A stretch of DNA of 64,000 nucleotides, taken from NCBI RefSeq assembly GCF_024713975.1, contig NC_091104.1, positions 10,125,580 to 10,189,579 on the forward strand, in the 5' to 3' direction. Within the stretch, counting starts at the first letter, position 1, and each line of letters starts with the position of its first letter. Origin of the DNA: Paralichthys olivaceus (lineage: Eukaryota; Chordata; Actinopteri; Pleuronectiformes; Paralichthyidae). Under the pieces are notes generated by a model. It ran no database searches and was not told the DNA's origin. It saw only the letters and a list, made by a program, of their open reading frames with translations. Made by a program: the position numbers and the translations under genes. This document shows, piece after piece, positions 1-13,640 of the stretch.

Positions 1-480
1 CTCTCCCCGCTTCTAGCTTCCTCCGCCGTTCGTCTTCATCCATCTCTCGGTTCAAACACAACCATTAAACGTCCAGGACAGACGCACTAATTGAACTGAA
101 GCTCAACTTCTAACACAAGTTCGCTAAAACAAAATCTTGGAGCTTCCTCGGACAAAACTGTCAACAGATAATATTAAATATGGCCGCCCAGACGTATAAC
201 TCCGCCCTTATCGAGTTTGCTTGAATAAACGGGCCAATCAAATCGCTGCCGTCAAGGTCGTCAGCCAATGGCGTTGGGGTTGGTTAAACATATACGTGCA
301 GCACTAATGACCCGCCTCATATGTTATACGTCACTCAAAATCAGACTCTAACTGACCAATGAAATGGCCGTGTCGTGTGAGCAAGGTTGGAGTTCCTGCT
401 TTTGTAGCCAATCAGGGCAGATCAACATAAAACACACCTCCGTTCACTTTGAACTGGAACGTGCAGACCTTCGCATAAGG
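1..480 (+). promoter_or_regulatory. CCAAT-rich promoter region upstream of the C21orf58-like gene
   Basis: Four CCAAT pentamers lie on the plus strand at 234-238, 265-269, 356-360 and 408-412, each in a context resembling an NF-Y site (for example AGCCAATGG and AGCCAATCAG). No TATA box is evident. Clusters of forward CCAAT boxes are typical of TATA-less housekeeping promoters. The region could also serve a minus-strand gene to the left: a YY1-like or SRF-like GGCCGCC stretch sits at about 181-189 and the first 180 bases could be its 5' end, but no coding sequence supports this. The transcription start is not resolved. Confidence 0.45.
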
Positions 481-484
481 AATA

Positions 485-498
485 GTTTCTATGGAAAC
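485..498. promoter_or_regulatory. RFX-type X-box-like palindrome
   Basis: The 14-mer GTTTCTATGGAAAC is two inverted half-sites, GTTTC and GAAAC, around a 4-bp centre. This fits the X-box bound by RFX factors, which control ciliary genes. It lies just downstream of the four CCAAT boxes and about 0.7 kb before the first proposed coding exon of the C21orf58-like gene. The match is by eye, and such motifs also occur by chance. Confidence 0.35.
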
Positions 499-1176
499 GG
501 AACAACCCACAATACTTTACTTATCAATTGACTTTACACAAAGTACAGTGACCAGAAAAGTGACACCTTCACTTTTGCATATTTTTCACAGTTCTAATAT
601 ATGAATACTATGCAATCCCACATTGGCTCCATCATATTTGTTGCAAGGATAGTTCTTTATGCCACTGGCTTTATATTAGTGGCCGAGGACATGCTGATGA
701 ATAAGAATCTGAACATCTGAAGTGCCTTAAACCCTATTTACACTTTACTATAACCAATGACAATGAAGTATTTCGTCCAAAACTGTGTCAAAAGATTCAC
801 GCTGCAGTTATTCAAACCACAACGATTGCAATCATTTGTGTTATTCGTAGGTTACCTTTATTTATCTGTATTTTTCTTACTGACATTAGCACAGCATAAG
901 CCCAAGTCAGGAATCGTTTTGTTTCTAGTGTTGACCTAATTTCTTTAGGTACTAAGGAACAGCCTATAGGTTGCCATTCATCAATTTATCTATCTATTTA
1001 TTTAGCTGATTTGTCAATAATATTTATTGTCGGAAGATTCACACTCTTCCCTCTCTCTCACATAGAGACGAGCAGGTATGCAAGTCATGGTCAAGTGCCA
1101 GTTGTAAACAAGTGTGTCTCATGGCAACCTCACTCACTCAAACACACAGGCCAACACAAAGTTTGTGTGACTCCAA

Positions 1177-3393
<2,217 letters not shown>

Positions 3394-3541
3394 GTTGAAA
3401 GGACGAGAATCCCTGGATGCAGAGCAGTGGTCAAACATTATGAAAATAAAACTTGCTGGACTGAACACATTGGGCATTATGCACCAGTGGAGTTACTTCC
3501 ACTTGTTATTGTGGACATGAATTATGTATGAATGGCAGACA

Positions 3542-3560
3542 AATAAATCCAGATAATAAA
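3542..3560 (+). terminator. Polyadenylation signals of the C21orf58-like gene
   Basis: Two AATAAA hexamers occur at 3542-3547 and 3555-3560, about 150 bases after the stop codon at 3391-3393. They are followed by a T-rich stretch (3585-3600) and a GT-containing stretch, as expected for a vertebrate cleavage site. The 3' UTR would then be only about 180-200 bases. Confidence 0.6.
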
Positions 3561-3686
3561 CAGGGACACTACTGCTCATCAAACTTTTTCTTCTCGTTTT
3601 GCTCGTTGTTAACTCCCGTGTAAAACTCTTCTGTTTGTTTTTCTCTTTCGGTTAAAAAAGGGTTAATAAAGATTGAAGGTTCAGAG

Positions 3687-3691
3687 AAAAA
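3687..3691 (-). terminator. RNA polymerase III T-run terminator of tRNA-Lys
   Basis: Five consecutive T on the minus strand begin seven bases after the discriminator base of the tRNA. This is the usual pol III stop. Confidence 0.8.
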
Positions 3692-3697
3692 GACGTT

Positions 3698-3770
3698 CGC
3701 CCGAACAGGGACTTGAACCCTGGACCCTCAGATTAAAAGTCTGATGCTCTACCGACTGAGCTATCCGGGC
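3698..3770 (-). tRNA. tRNA-Lys (anticodon TTT)
   Basis: Read on the minus strand, this is a complete 73-nt cloverleaf. The 5' acceptor arm GCCCGGA pairs with TTCGGGC (one G-T wobble), followed by discriminator G at 3698. The D-arm includes TAGCTCAGTCGGTAGAGCA (A box). The anticodon loop CTTTTAA has TTT at 3737-3735, and the T-arm includes GGGTTCAAGTCCC (B box). There is no intron. A run of five T on the minus strand at 3691-3687 is a good RNA polymerase III terminator. The gene lies between the convergent ends of the C21orf58-like gene and atg9a. Intact pairing argues for a functional gene rather than a SINE fossil. Confidence 0.95.
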
Positions 3771-3856
3771 TCTGAAAACATGGGCGGTATATCATGGTAT
3801 TTATAGGTAGGGAGAAAATGCTAGCCAGATAGCTGTTACCTTCTTGTGCATGTATA

Positions 3857-3963
3857 CTAAGCGAAGTTAAAAACTAGCCGGTTAGCAACTAGTCCGTTAA
3901 CTGTTAGCGACTAACTTCGCTTAGCGCACGGGTACTAAAGAGTTAACGGGCTAGTTGCTAACC
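3857..3963. repeat. Two interleaved inverted repeats
   Basis: Pair one is a perfect 13-bp inverted repeat, CTAAGCGAAGTTA at 3857-3869 and its complement at 3912-3924. Pair two is a 23-bp inverted repeat, 3880-3902 against 3941-3963, with one mismatch by eye (core GGTTAGCAACTAG). The arms occur in the order A, B, A', B', so the two stems cannot form together as nested hairpins. No terminal motif identifies a known transposon family. It lies about 90 bp beyond the 5' end of the tRNA gene. Confidence 0.7.
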
Positions 3964-3974
3964 GCTAATGTGTT

Positions 3975-5360
3975 AGCCTTCAGTCCTTGCTGGTGTCGCC
4001 GTTCAGACTTCTCGCGACAGTAAAATTTACTTTAGCATTAACATAGACTGTATATAAAGGGAGTGTTAACCAGCAAGTCAATGACTGTCATCATAAAACC
4101 TCCCTCAACACCTCGATCGTTACTTAGGTTGCAGCTGTACGAAATGGTATTTTACAGGATCTACAAAACAAAACAAAACGACAGTGATCACTTTTTTAAT
4201 CTAAATGTACAGCATTGAACCACAACATAACGTCAATCATCATGACACTTCCCTTTTCATAGATAAAATAGTTTAAAAAATATATGAAACAAACAATCCA
4301 CATTGAGTGAGACCCTCAGTATTAACAAATGATTAAAGTGCATACTTCTTTTAAAGAACTGCGGCTTAATGTCGGGCACAGACGACAGTCATGCTGTGAG
4401 TGATCAGGGTGATGTATGTACAACTCTGGATTATTGTCATGCACTTGTGCTCGGGGGCTTCTTGTATGACAACAAATCAGTATTCCATGCTTTACACAGC
4501 CTCGCTTGCCCACACGTAGAAAAATAGAACGAATAAACAATAAAACATTGGTGAAATCCAATGAAAATGTGCTCGCATACAGCATCTCTGGTGAGACATA
4601 ACAAAATTGTGTTAATTTGATGAATTCAGTATTCTGTATAGTTGCTGTGACTTTACCTGATAACATTTATTTACAGTGCAATACGTGCACAATACCAGGC
4701 TTCTTTGTACAATCTATCAAACTGGGCCAAACGTCAGGAAAATTTCATAACATTTTCAAAAGGTCAGCTGAACTTTGTAAAGCAATGACTGCAGAATAGA
4801 ATTAAAAATAGACAGAGATGCAAGCTGCACAGGTTTCTGCTGTTGATACCAGAGCAGATATACACAATGAAAGTCTGTGTGTTACCAACATCTTTTTGAA
4901 CACATTCTGGTTAAATGCTGTTATTATCAGACACAATAGATCGAAACGTTACTTCTCATGACATCTGATTTGTAAAAGAAAACAATTTGGATTACTGTGA
5001 TCACCTTGTGGTCAAACTGTTTCTCAGGAGTGTTCAGAATTATTATTAGATCGCAGCAACGCAAACACTTTCATTATGTGAGACATTATAAAAACTGTAG
5101 AGTTATGTAACGTTATCAATGGTAATTCTAAATAACTTGATCCTGTAGGTCCTCTTCTGACACACAGATCCATAGATTTACCCTGTCTAGGCATACAGGA
5201 AGTCATAAAGTACATCATGGATGTCACAAGCTCATTGTGTCTTTTAATGGCTGACGGCATGAGACTCTAAACTTGTTCAGATGGTTTCACTACTGGAGTA
5301 TTTTCAGGAATCATGGCACATCTTTCACATTTCCATCTTCATCTGTGTCCAATCAGATGG
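3975..5360. other. Region downstream of atg9a, probably partly its 3' UTR
   Basis: No coding exon is recognised here. The minus-strand 3' end of atg9a must lie somewhere in this stretch. A minus-strand AATAAA (TTTATT on the plus strand) near 4666-4671 would give a 3' UTR of roughly 700 bases and is a candidate signal, but others exist. Short ORFs here show no family features and are taken as chance. Confidence 0.4.
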
Positions 5361-8300
5361 TCAATCCTGGGGTGAGGTACGATCGAGGATGACGATGTGA
5401 TCAGTAACCTATGGGGGGCGGGGAAATGGTTTGTATTCACATGGCTTAGTTATGTAATCTAAAGTGAGACAGAAAACAAAAATATTAGTTTACTTGCAAT
5501 TTTCTAAGGCAAATCAACAACACCATCCCAACCAATCACACACAAATAGTGTCACCTTTTGTATGTGAGGAGGCATCTCATCCTCGGAGCTCTCCTCCGG
5601 CACTGGCCCGTGTTGTCGTGGTGCTGCCTGACCGTCCTCTGCCCACCCTCCCATGGGGACACGGGCTGATCTCACTACCTTCCCCCCTGCACCAAAAGAG
5701 TCTGGAGAACAGAAAGCGTGGTTTTTCAGCAACAATGATCTGTACAGCACCAGCACTGTAGTGATTTGCAAATAATCAATTAGCCCACTTAGTTCTTATA
5801 TCAAGCACATGTGGATTAACTGAGGAAGATGCTCACTTTTACTCCAGGGCTGAGAAAGTTTTGCGCATCACACTACATTTTCTTGTAAGACAGCATTTCT
5901 TCTCCTAAATTGATCCTACATCTCTTTTATCTATTGTTTTCTTTCGTAAAAATAATAGTGCTTGACGAAGTGCAAGGCCTTTGTGACAGTATCAAGAGTT
6001 AATGTGATCTATGATGTAATGTTAATGTACTTTTAGAAAGAGAAAAGAGATAGGTAACATTATATTAGATAACATGTTAAAATAACAGTAGGAAAAACTC
6101 TGAAGGGACATTTGATAACTGTTCAACTGGAGAGACGACCACAAACATTAATAGATACCTGAAGTTGTTCCGCCATATCTCCGATGGCTGCTTCCCTGTG
6201 ACGATGCCGCCTCCCGGCCCATGGAGGTACTGCTGCTGGCTGAAGCTGAAGTGGGAATGGCACTGGGACTGGGAACTGTGGTGGGGTAAGTATGCGAGCG
6301 GGGTAAATTTCTAGAGTGAGGGGGGGGGTGGCTCCTCACTTCATCTGGGATGCTGTCGCTGCTTTCATCGCTCTCCTGCCTGTGCCACGTGTGACGAGAC
6401 ACCTCGCCTCTGGACTGCTGTTTGTGAAGCTACAAGGACAAAACACAAAGATACCGTTGTAATGCATGGGACCCAGGATGGAGAGGTTCTCTAAGAACAT
6501 CTCTTGTGTGTGCACATATGTACTTACCTCATGCATGTAAAGTGCATGGATGCTCATCTCAGTGGAGGCATACTCTGATAGGATCAAACTGGTGAGTTGA
6601 CCCTCCCATGCACTGCTGCCCGAGCTCACAGTTCTGGCATCAGTCCTACAAGAGGAGAGAGAACAAATGTGGAGAAAATTATGATATAAAGAGGAAGAAC
6701 TGGGGATAAGAAAAAAACTGGATAAAGGAAGACAGCAGCTCAATGAATATAATGTGTTGAGTTGAGGCATATTTTCAGTGGTAGTTTCTTACCCCGAGCC
6801 TGCCATTGCCTTGCTCATGGCTGACGTGTGGCAGCCTGAAGTTTGGTGAGTGGCACTCAAACTGCCTCTGAGATGCAGACTGCTGCTGATTGGTGAAAGA
6901 GAGCGCAAGGCAGATGCTCCGTCGCTTACACCAGCTGCTGCGTGATTGGCCAAATAGCTATCCCTGCCAAAATGGACAGAGCCCAGGGTGGAGGGACCTG
7001 CCAAGAGGTTTGCAACGAGGCTCCTTGGCTATGAGAGAGAGAGAGAGAGAGTGAGATAGCAAGAAGTTGAGACAGAGATGCACTTCTTCCTGAAATGTAA
7101 ACCATTCAATGAAGTAGGATTGTTTACTTCAAGCAATTCTGTTTTTTAATTTTAAGTTTTAAGTTAAATGACATCAATATTTAAGATAACAATTTTGTGT
7201 ACTTGTGTATTCCAATGCTTTGGCAACATTATTTTACTGTTAAAGACTTCATGCCAATAAAGCACATTTAACTTGAGAGATGCAGAGAGAAGGGGGAGAG
7301 AACGGAGTGAATCTAATTTTACCTCTGAAGATGTCAGGAAATTTAACCTCAGATCCTTGTGATACTGAGCATGTTAGTTAGTCTGTCTCCGTACCTCAGA
7401 CTCTGACATTGAGAGTGGATGAGTGTCTGTAGGAACCCCGGTGGCCTCTCTGTGAACTCTTTCTTTCAACTGGCTGATGAAGTGTGTCGTTTCTTGAGGA
7501 GGCTGCCACTGAGGGTTGGTAATGGCAAAGTGCATCAGAGATAACTCTGTTTTTCCATCCTCCGCCTGTTGGTAAATAGACGCCTCTGTCTTCCCTGCTG
7601 ACATCCACTACAGAGGGAGTAAAGTTTTAAGACATACTTATGATTTTACTTTTTAATTAATTAATGTAATGCATGCTACACAGGTTATACCCAAGTACAT
7701 CCAAACTGTCAAAAATTGTGTCAACATGAGTGTATGACTGCATATGATGTGTGGTCCCTCACCGCAGGGTGTCCATGCTGCCTGATGTCCATCTGGGCAA
7801 AGGAGCAGGTGTCTCCCACCCCGACCACCTCCACCGTAAAGTTCCTGAAAAAATCAATGATCTCCAGAGACTTTCTCCTCAAACAGAAGATCAGGATGAT
7901 GGGAGTCACCACTGGACTGAGCAACTCCTCTAGAATAAAGACCTGGACGCAAACAAATGGACAACATGCATGGAACAGTCAGGTACTAGGATTGAGCAAA
8001 GTAACTAGAACATTTGATTATAACAAAAGAAAATTATATATTAATTTTGACTGAGATGTTGAAGAACTATTGTGATTTAAAGATTTGAGGTTTTAAGGTG
8101 CCATCATGAAAATTTGGAATTGAAGGGTAAATCCAATCCATTAATTTCATAACCAACAGCACTAGTCTGTTTTTTAATGGTCTGGTTTATGACAATGTGA
8201 AAGTAAAGTTTGCTATTAGAAAATTAATGTGTGTACTCAACAAAATGTTCTCAAGATATTTGCATTGAAAGTTAATTAAAATTCTATATACTCTATTCTG

Positions 8301-11300
8301 AGTCTTGGTATCTTTCCCAGTTCAGTATTTGTACTCACTGCTTTGTACTGGAAGAGCTGGGAGAACTGGTCACGGGTTTCATATCTATGTGCGTTGCCCT
8401 GCCAGTGGTCGGGCATGTAGTGGATATGAGCCAAAATAACCCGCAGCAGCTGCTCAGGACAAAACACCATGTGCTGATCAGGAATAAATGACCTGAAGAA
8501 AGGGAGATGGTGGAGAATTAAAACTTTTATCTTGCACTGTAAGTTGAAGTATATTTGATAATAGCTGTCTTTCACTGCCATCAGAAAACACTTTGTACGA
8601 GACAAGTAAACAGATTCCTTGGTTGAAACTCAAAAATCAAAGCAAAAGACTTTCTACTTTTAAAATGTATTAGATGAATATAGGTGGAGAATTAAAATAT
8701 ATAAACCATATATGTCAGAGTCTAAGAAATTCTGTGAGTCTTGAATGGTTTTAAGTAAGAAACAGAACTACACCATCTGTTAGTAGAGCTCCCTCACTGC
8801 CCCGATATTTAAGAATTTAAATTCAGAGCTAACACGTATTAAGTAGTCAGAAGCTACTTAAGAGAGGAAACCCTCTTATTCCCATTTTCAGTAAACTGCC
8901 CAAGAGCATTAAAGAGATTAGAAATCTGGGTAGCTTTCAAAGGGCAATAAAGGAATGACTAAGGGATAACATATGCAAATGTTCTAGTTGGAGATTTGTC
9001 CTTTATCCATGTTGTATGTATATGTATCTAATGTTTGCTACTAACTAATCAAGTTTCAGTTGTGTATAAAGTTGTGCTGATTCGCTGATGTAGGCTGGCC
9101 TACTATAATTTTTTCTCCCTCATTTCCGTAAATCAACTGTGTGCATTTAAATAGATGACACGAGCAGACAGATTAATAGGATAACACTAATCCTGACCTG
9201 CAGACTGTGATACACACTCCCAGCAGAGTGATTGACGACAGAACATGTTCAACTGCGAGAACGTCCTCGTCATAGATGGTCAGGGCGATGAGAACCGCCA
9301 GCAGAGACCCAGCGAAGAACGCTATATTTTTGGCAACCACCGTCAGCAGTGGTGAAAGGAAACAGTTCATGTACTTGGATGCAGCCTGGTTGGAATAAGG
9401 AAGAGGAAGAGGAAAAGGAGGAAACAAAAATAATAGTAAACACTATGAGCATGGATGAGAAGCACCAGTATGTCATGTGATTTTCTGCACTTCCATAAAC
9501 AAAGGCATTCTCTGCATTTATCAAAAAAAAAGAGCCAGTCCACCAACCTTGTAACCTTTGCTGAGGCGCGACATGAGCTCGTGGTCCAGCTCATTGAAGT
9601 GACGCAGGTAACAGCGACCGTAGAGAGACCAGCATCTCGCTCCCAGAGAACCAGGCTCTCGCTTGATCACCTAAAAAGAGGGACACAACAAATTCTTGTC
9701 TCTGGCATTGTATAAAAAATTGCGGTCTTTAGATTAAGGATCTTCATCTGGAGCCTTTACCTCAGTGTAACTAAAGAAGGCGTAGAGAATCTGCCACACC
9801 AGAATGACCGGACACAGCAGCAGATTGGCAATGCCAATCCATAGGATGCGAGACGCGAGCCTGTCAGCCAGCTCCAGCCTGTTGCCTCCTCTCTTATATT
9901 CTGGTTTTAGGCTCCACTCATTCTCAAACAGAGAGCCTGCAGAGAAACAAATAAGGGATACATATTTGAAGGCATGCATGTAAAATATACGCATAATTTC
10001 AGATGAAGAAAACAACGTAGAAAGTAGATCCATATCGTACAAATATAATGAATCAAAGTGAACATACACACCTGGCCCCCAGAAGAAGATAAGCTCAAAA
10101 TTGTACTTGAGCCCCCGAGTGTGGAAAACACTGTCCCCAAGTACAGGGAGTCGAAAACGAACAGGAAGGAGTGACTTATTAACCATGGCGACCTGGAGAA
10201 GAGCAGGAGGACAGCTTTGGTTTGAGGTCACAATGTTTTCTTATAAATACAGACAGCTGTGTAAGAGATGAATCGTTTTGAACAGTGTCATTAAGATTTC
10301 ATCACAAACAAACACACCATGTAGTTTTTAAAGCGGAGGATGCGGTGGTAGATGTCCAGCTCTGTAAGTTCCTTTTTGTGGATGCAGATCTGGTGTTCTT
10401 TCTGGATCTCCACGATCCTGGCCTGTACCTCCTGCCATGTCGCATAAGGAAGCTCTGACTGAGAAGAAAAGGCTCAGTGAAGGCTACGTGCTACAAAATA
10501 TTATCATATGAGACTAATAAATCTTACTAGATACATATAATTTCCACAGAACAAATCACATGTCATTATTTGTCCCAGTCACCATGGTCATCTTGAGGGC
10601 ATTGATGTAGAAGGATCGGATCTCCCAGTAACAGCAGACATTGTAGATGAATTTGACGAGCCGGTGGAGCCAGAACACCCCAGAGATTATCAGCACAAAG
10701 ATCACAAACACATTGTCTTGGATACTAGAGGAGAAAATGTTTTTTTATCAATAAATGTAAACGTACAGAACATATTCAGCTGTTGACCTGGGTAAACAAC
10801 TTAACTGCTAACACATCTTAACTTTCTCAGTGACGGTAGTAGTCAAAACTGATATATTAGCTATTAGCAAATGTCACATTTAAGAAGTGCGTGGACTTTA
10901 AAAAGCTGTCGATGGTAAGGTTGCATTCTTCTTATTCTCATATTTTTAATTACACGCATCATTGCACTTTAGTGTATACAATTTGCTCTTCATCCAGTTT
11001 CTTGTTTCCTCAAAACAAGCTGAATTAACTAAACAATCTTCAGTCCTATTCTCACCCACACTACACTTGAATGTGAATGTGTGTAAATGTAAATACTCAC
11101 CGAGCACTGCAGACGTTTACTGGAAGGAAGGCATCTGGCAAGGTGACTTTAGACGAATCCGTGTGATTTACGAACTTGTTGGCAAAGAGGATGTCATAAT
11201 CTACACAGTTAGCTAGAAATACGGTGAAGCCGACCACAAACAGCAATTGACTGCAAGGAAAAAGAAAGTAGAAGGAGGGAGAGAGGGAGGACAGGAAGAA

Positions 11301-11808
11301 ATAGGAAACATGAAAACATGGATACAAGGCAAATTACAATCCATAGATGTAATTTACGAGTCTGAAAAACAAAATTAAAAGAAGACAGGATACGTACACT
11401 AGCTCAAAAATCTCTCCCAGCAGCATACAGGTGAATCCATTCTTCTGATGCAGGTTATAGACGTACAGAATGTTAAGGACCACAGTGGTAGTTCACAGAG
11501 CCAAATTCACGAAAGAACAATTCACAGAACAAAAGGAATACATTCCATAATAATGTTCAAGGATATTCTCTGAAAAAACAGGTCCAGATTTTCTATGTGG
11601 TGCCACTGGGCTGCAAAAGAAGAGAAGAATGTGATTCTCTATGTTAAAAGTTCATTATGAATTTGCATTCTGCGTGTGAGAGTGTGTGTGTGTGTGTTGT
11701 CATACATTTGCCTCCTTCAGGCACATGCATCAGCAGGTTCTCCTCTCCAGGGGGAGAGTCGCTGTAGGAAGCCTCCAGCCGCTGGTACTCTGTGTCAAAG
11801 TGCGCCAT
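5361..11808 (-). CDS. atg9a: Autophagy-related protein 9A (lipid scramblase), 18 coding exons
   Basis: Exons in transcript order: 11808-11706, 11610-11567, 11462-11398, 11250-11101, 10724-10583, 10458-10318, 10192-10072, 9936-9761, 9670-9548, 9385-9198, 8492-8339, 7942-7763, 7607-7395, 7028-6793, 6645-6528, 6429-6159, 5701-5556, 5408-5361. Phases agree throughout and give about 872 residues (human ATG9A, as I recall, 839). ATG9 is a multispanning protein of Golgi/endosome-derived vesicles that scrambles phospholipids and seeds autophagosomes. Near-identity to human ATG9A is seen across the core: WHHIENLDLFF, YNLHQKNGFTCML, NCVDYDILFANK, HQICIHKKELTELDIYHRIL, RCYLRHFNELDHEL, SFIPDQHMVFCPEQLL and IDFFRNFTVEVVGVGDTCSF. 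Membrane segments lie near residues 60-80, 126-146, 287-310 and 372-395. N-terminal sorting motifs YQRL (8-11) and the dileucine at 25-26 are kept, as are Tyr8 and Ser14. Intron 2 is AT-AC. The last exon (…VTDHIVILDRTSPQD) is the least certain part. Confidence 0.95.
8775..8990 (+). pseudogene. Decayed LINE reverse-transcriptase C-terminal tail
   Basis: In the plus-strand frame around 8880-8960 the translation reads PIFSKLPKSIKEIRNLGSF followed by QRAIKE, stop, LRDN. This resembles the end of non-LTR retrotransposon ORF2 proteins, where a 'W/F-N-x-LP-x-x-I-(K/R)' segment is followed by 'L-x-x-F-(K/R)-x-x-(L/I)-K-x-(W/F)-L'. A TGA replaces the usual tryptophan codon, and upstream frames are broken. 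It lies inside the atg9a intron 8,493-9,197 in the opposite orientation. It is an old, inactive fragment; the clade cannot be assigned by eye. Confidence 0.5.
11463..11566 (-). other. atg9a: AT-AC (U12-type) intron 2 of atg9a
   Basis: No GT donor or AG acceptor joins the exon ending TTTTTTCAGAGA (ending at 11567) to the exon starting GTCTATAACCTG (at 11462). The intron begins ATATCCTT at 11566-11559 and ends CTGTAC at 11463. TCCTTAAC, an exact U12 branch-site consensus, sits at 11479-11472, about nine bases before the acceptor. Removing these 104 bases restores the conserved FFQR-VYNLHQK junction in frame. This is the standard signature of a minor-spliceosome AT-AC intron. Confidence 0.92.
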
Positions 11809-13090
11809 AGTGACAGCAGCTTCAGTCTCACCAAGTAACCAAACCCACTGCTACAGCCTGGACAACAGAGAAAAGCAGGGGAAGATGAGAGCAAGGCAAG
11901 AGTGTTCCAGATATGAAGACACACTCAAGAAAAATAGGAAGTGATATATATAAAGAAATTGAGAGCACTTTACACAGCACAAAGTTAACAGAACAGTTAA
12001 TCATCTGTTTATCGTCACACTTAAACATGCTACACACTGCTCACACTCTTTTATTTAATATTAATTTCTCAAGGAAATAATAGGAAAATTATATTTTGTC
12101 TGATCCTTCTGAGAACAGATCAGAGGTCATGACCAGCGACAGTGCAATAAACCTATCCCTGGATTCTTGCTTACTAAGGTTCAAAAGTAGACCTGGTTAA
12201 AGTGCATTTTCCTGATTCAATATTGAAGCTGCTCATGCTGCACAGGCTTCACAGAGGTAGTTTTAAGTATGCATGTGTCTATAAAAATATGTCCAAAGTG
12301 CATGTTCAACTTCTTTAACAATGACGGACTACACATGGGCAAAGTGAGCACATGCCTAGGACCCTGGAGCCAATGGGAGCCCCCTCACCTTACTGTTATA
12401 GCATTTACATTGCTTTAAGACTGTGTGTGAGTCGCTTTCGGTTGAGTTATGTTTTCACTCCTGTCTGTCTGTTTGTTAACAGTGGGTCTGTGGAAAGTCT
12501 ATGTGCAGGCTCTGTGTTCATAATGTGTAAATATGATTTAAAATAAGCACTGTGTGCCTTCTGACTGCATACTATGTCATACTTTGTACTATGTTTTGAG
12601 TACTTATTATGATGCGCACTGACACGTTCTGTCTTTGCGTACTTTTATGTTCTGTCCACTTATATGTTTACACCGGGGATCAGAGACGAACAGCATTTCA
12701 GTCCCGTCTGTGTCCTGTACATATGGCAGAACTGACAATAAAGTTGACTTTCGTTTAACACCTGCATCTGCTCTTGTCAGTCAAAAGGAAACTAAGTAAT
12801 GAGCTAAAACGAAATCCATAGGTACATGCTATTGAACACAACTCAAAAGTACGAGTAATGGCTCCGTGGCAGCAATGAAGTACAAAGAAAAACTGTCAAG
12901 AAGGCTCCATGATATCTGAACGTGTAAGTGTAAACACAGTGTAATGTTGTGTAAGAGGGGGAGGGGGGGTCCTGTGGCATGAAAACATCACACTGCAGCT
13001 CCAGATGAGGTTCAGCTGATGTTAAACACATGTTCGCCTCTCAAAGGACACATATGAGATAGCTATGGTCAGCTGAAGACGTATTCTCAC

Positions 13091-13146
13091 CTCCATTGCA
13101 GAACAGCTCGTCCCGCCCAGCTCCTGTGTTTACTCAACATCCCCAG
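13091..13146 (-). other. atg9a: Probable non-coding 5' exon of atg9a
   Basis: On the minus strand a pyrimidine tract ending TTCTTTACAG leads into 56 bases that end ATGGAG followed by the donor GTGAGA. It lies about 1.3 kb upstream of the ATG exon, which has its own upstream acceptor candidates (TGTCCAG, GCTGTAG) near 11,850-11,870. Inferred from splice sites and position only. Confidence 0.4.
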
Positions 13147-13149
13147 CTG

Positions 13150-13640
13150 TAAAGAAGGAGGAAGAGACGGACATGTCTTTTAAAGCGAACGCAGCCTGAG
13201 TCGTATTTGTCCTGGGACAAATGGCTGATGACAGGAAACAACAACAAGCGGGTTCAGGTGTTGTTGTTGTTGTGGAGCTCTGACAGCAGAGGCCCGACTC
13301 CCTCACACGAGATAAAACCATGTCTCCTCCCCAAACCACCACCACCTCCTCCTCCACCTCCACCACCGCCTCGCGTGGAGCCCTCTCCCCGTGTGTCTCA
13401 CCTCCTCCCCGGCTGTGTCACAGTCAGACCTCCAGGTGCGATGGTTCCTCTTCTGGTGTCCGTGTTGTTAAAAACAGTATCCGGTTGTTTCTCGGTTTCA
13501 TTTTCCACACGACAGAGAGGCGTCTGCCGCGGCTGAGTGTCAGCGCTGCCGGCCAATCAGAGGAGGGAGTTCTCCAACTGCGAGCTCAGCAGCCAATCGT
13601 GTTCGGGGGGGGGGGGCGGGCTCTAAGGTTGTCAATAACA
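13150..13640 (-). promoter_or_regulatory. atg9a: Promoter region of atg9a (GC-rich, CCAAT)
   Basis: CpG dinucleotides are dense relative to the surrounding AT-rich DNA. Two CCAAT motifs, at 13553-13557 and 13593-13597, lie next to a run of twelve G at 13605-13616. Long proline-rich or serine-rich ORFs read through this stretch on both strands, but they look like by-products of CCACC/CCTCC repeats rather than exons. The exact transcription start is unknown. Confidence 0.5.

Noticed and set aside
4322..4666. Minus-strand 114-residue ORF downstream of atg9a
   Set aside because: No homology recognised and codon use looks random. It is more simply explained as 3' UTR or intergenic sequence.
11700..11712. 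GC-AG donor for atg9a coding exon 1 (GGAG followed by GCAAAT)
   Set aside because: A normal GTATGA donor a few bases on (exon ending 11706) restores the conserved GGKSQWHHIENL junction, so no GC donor is needed.
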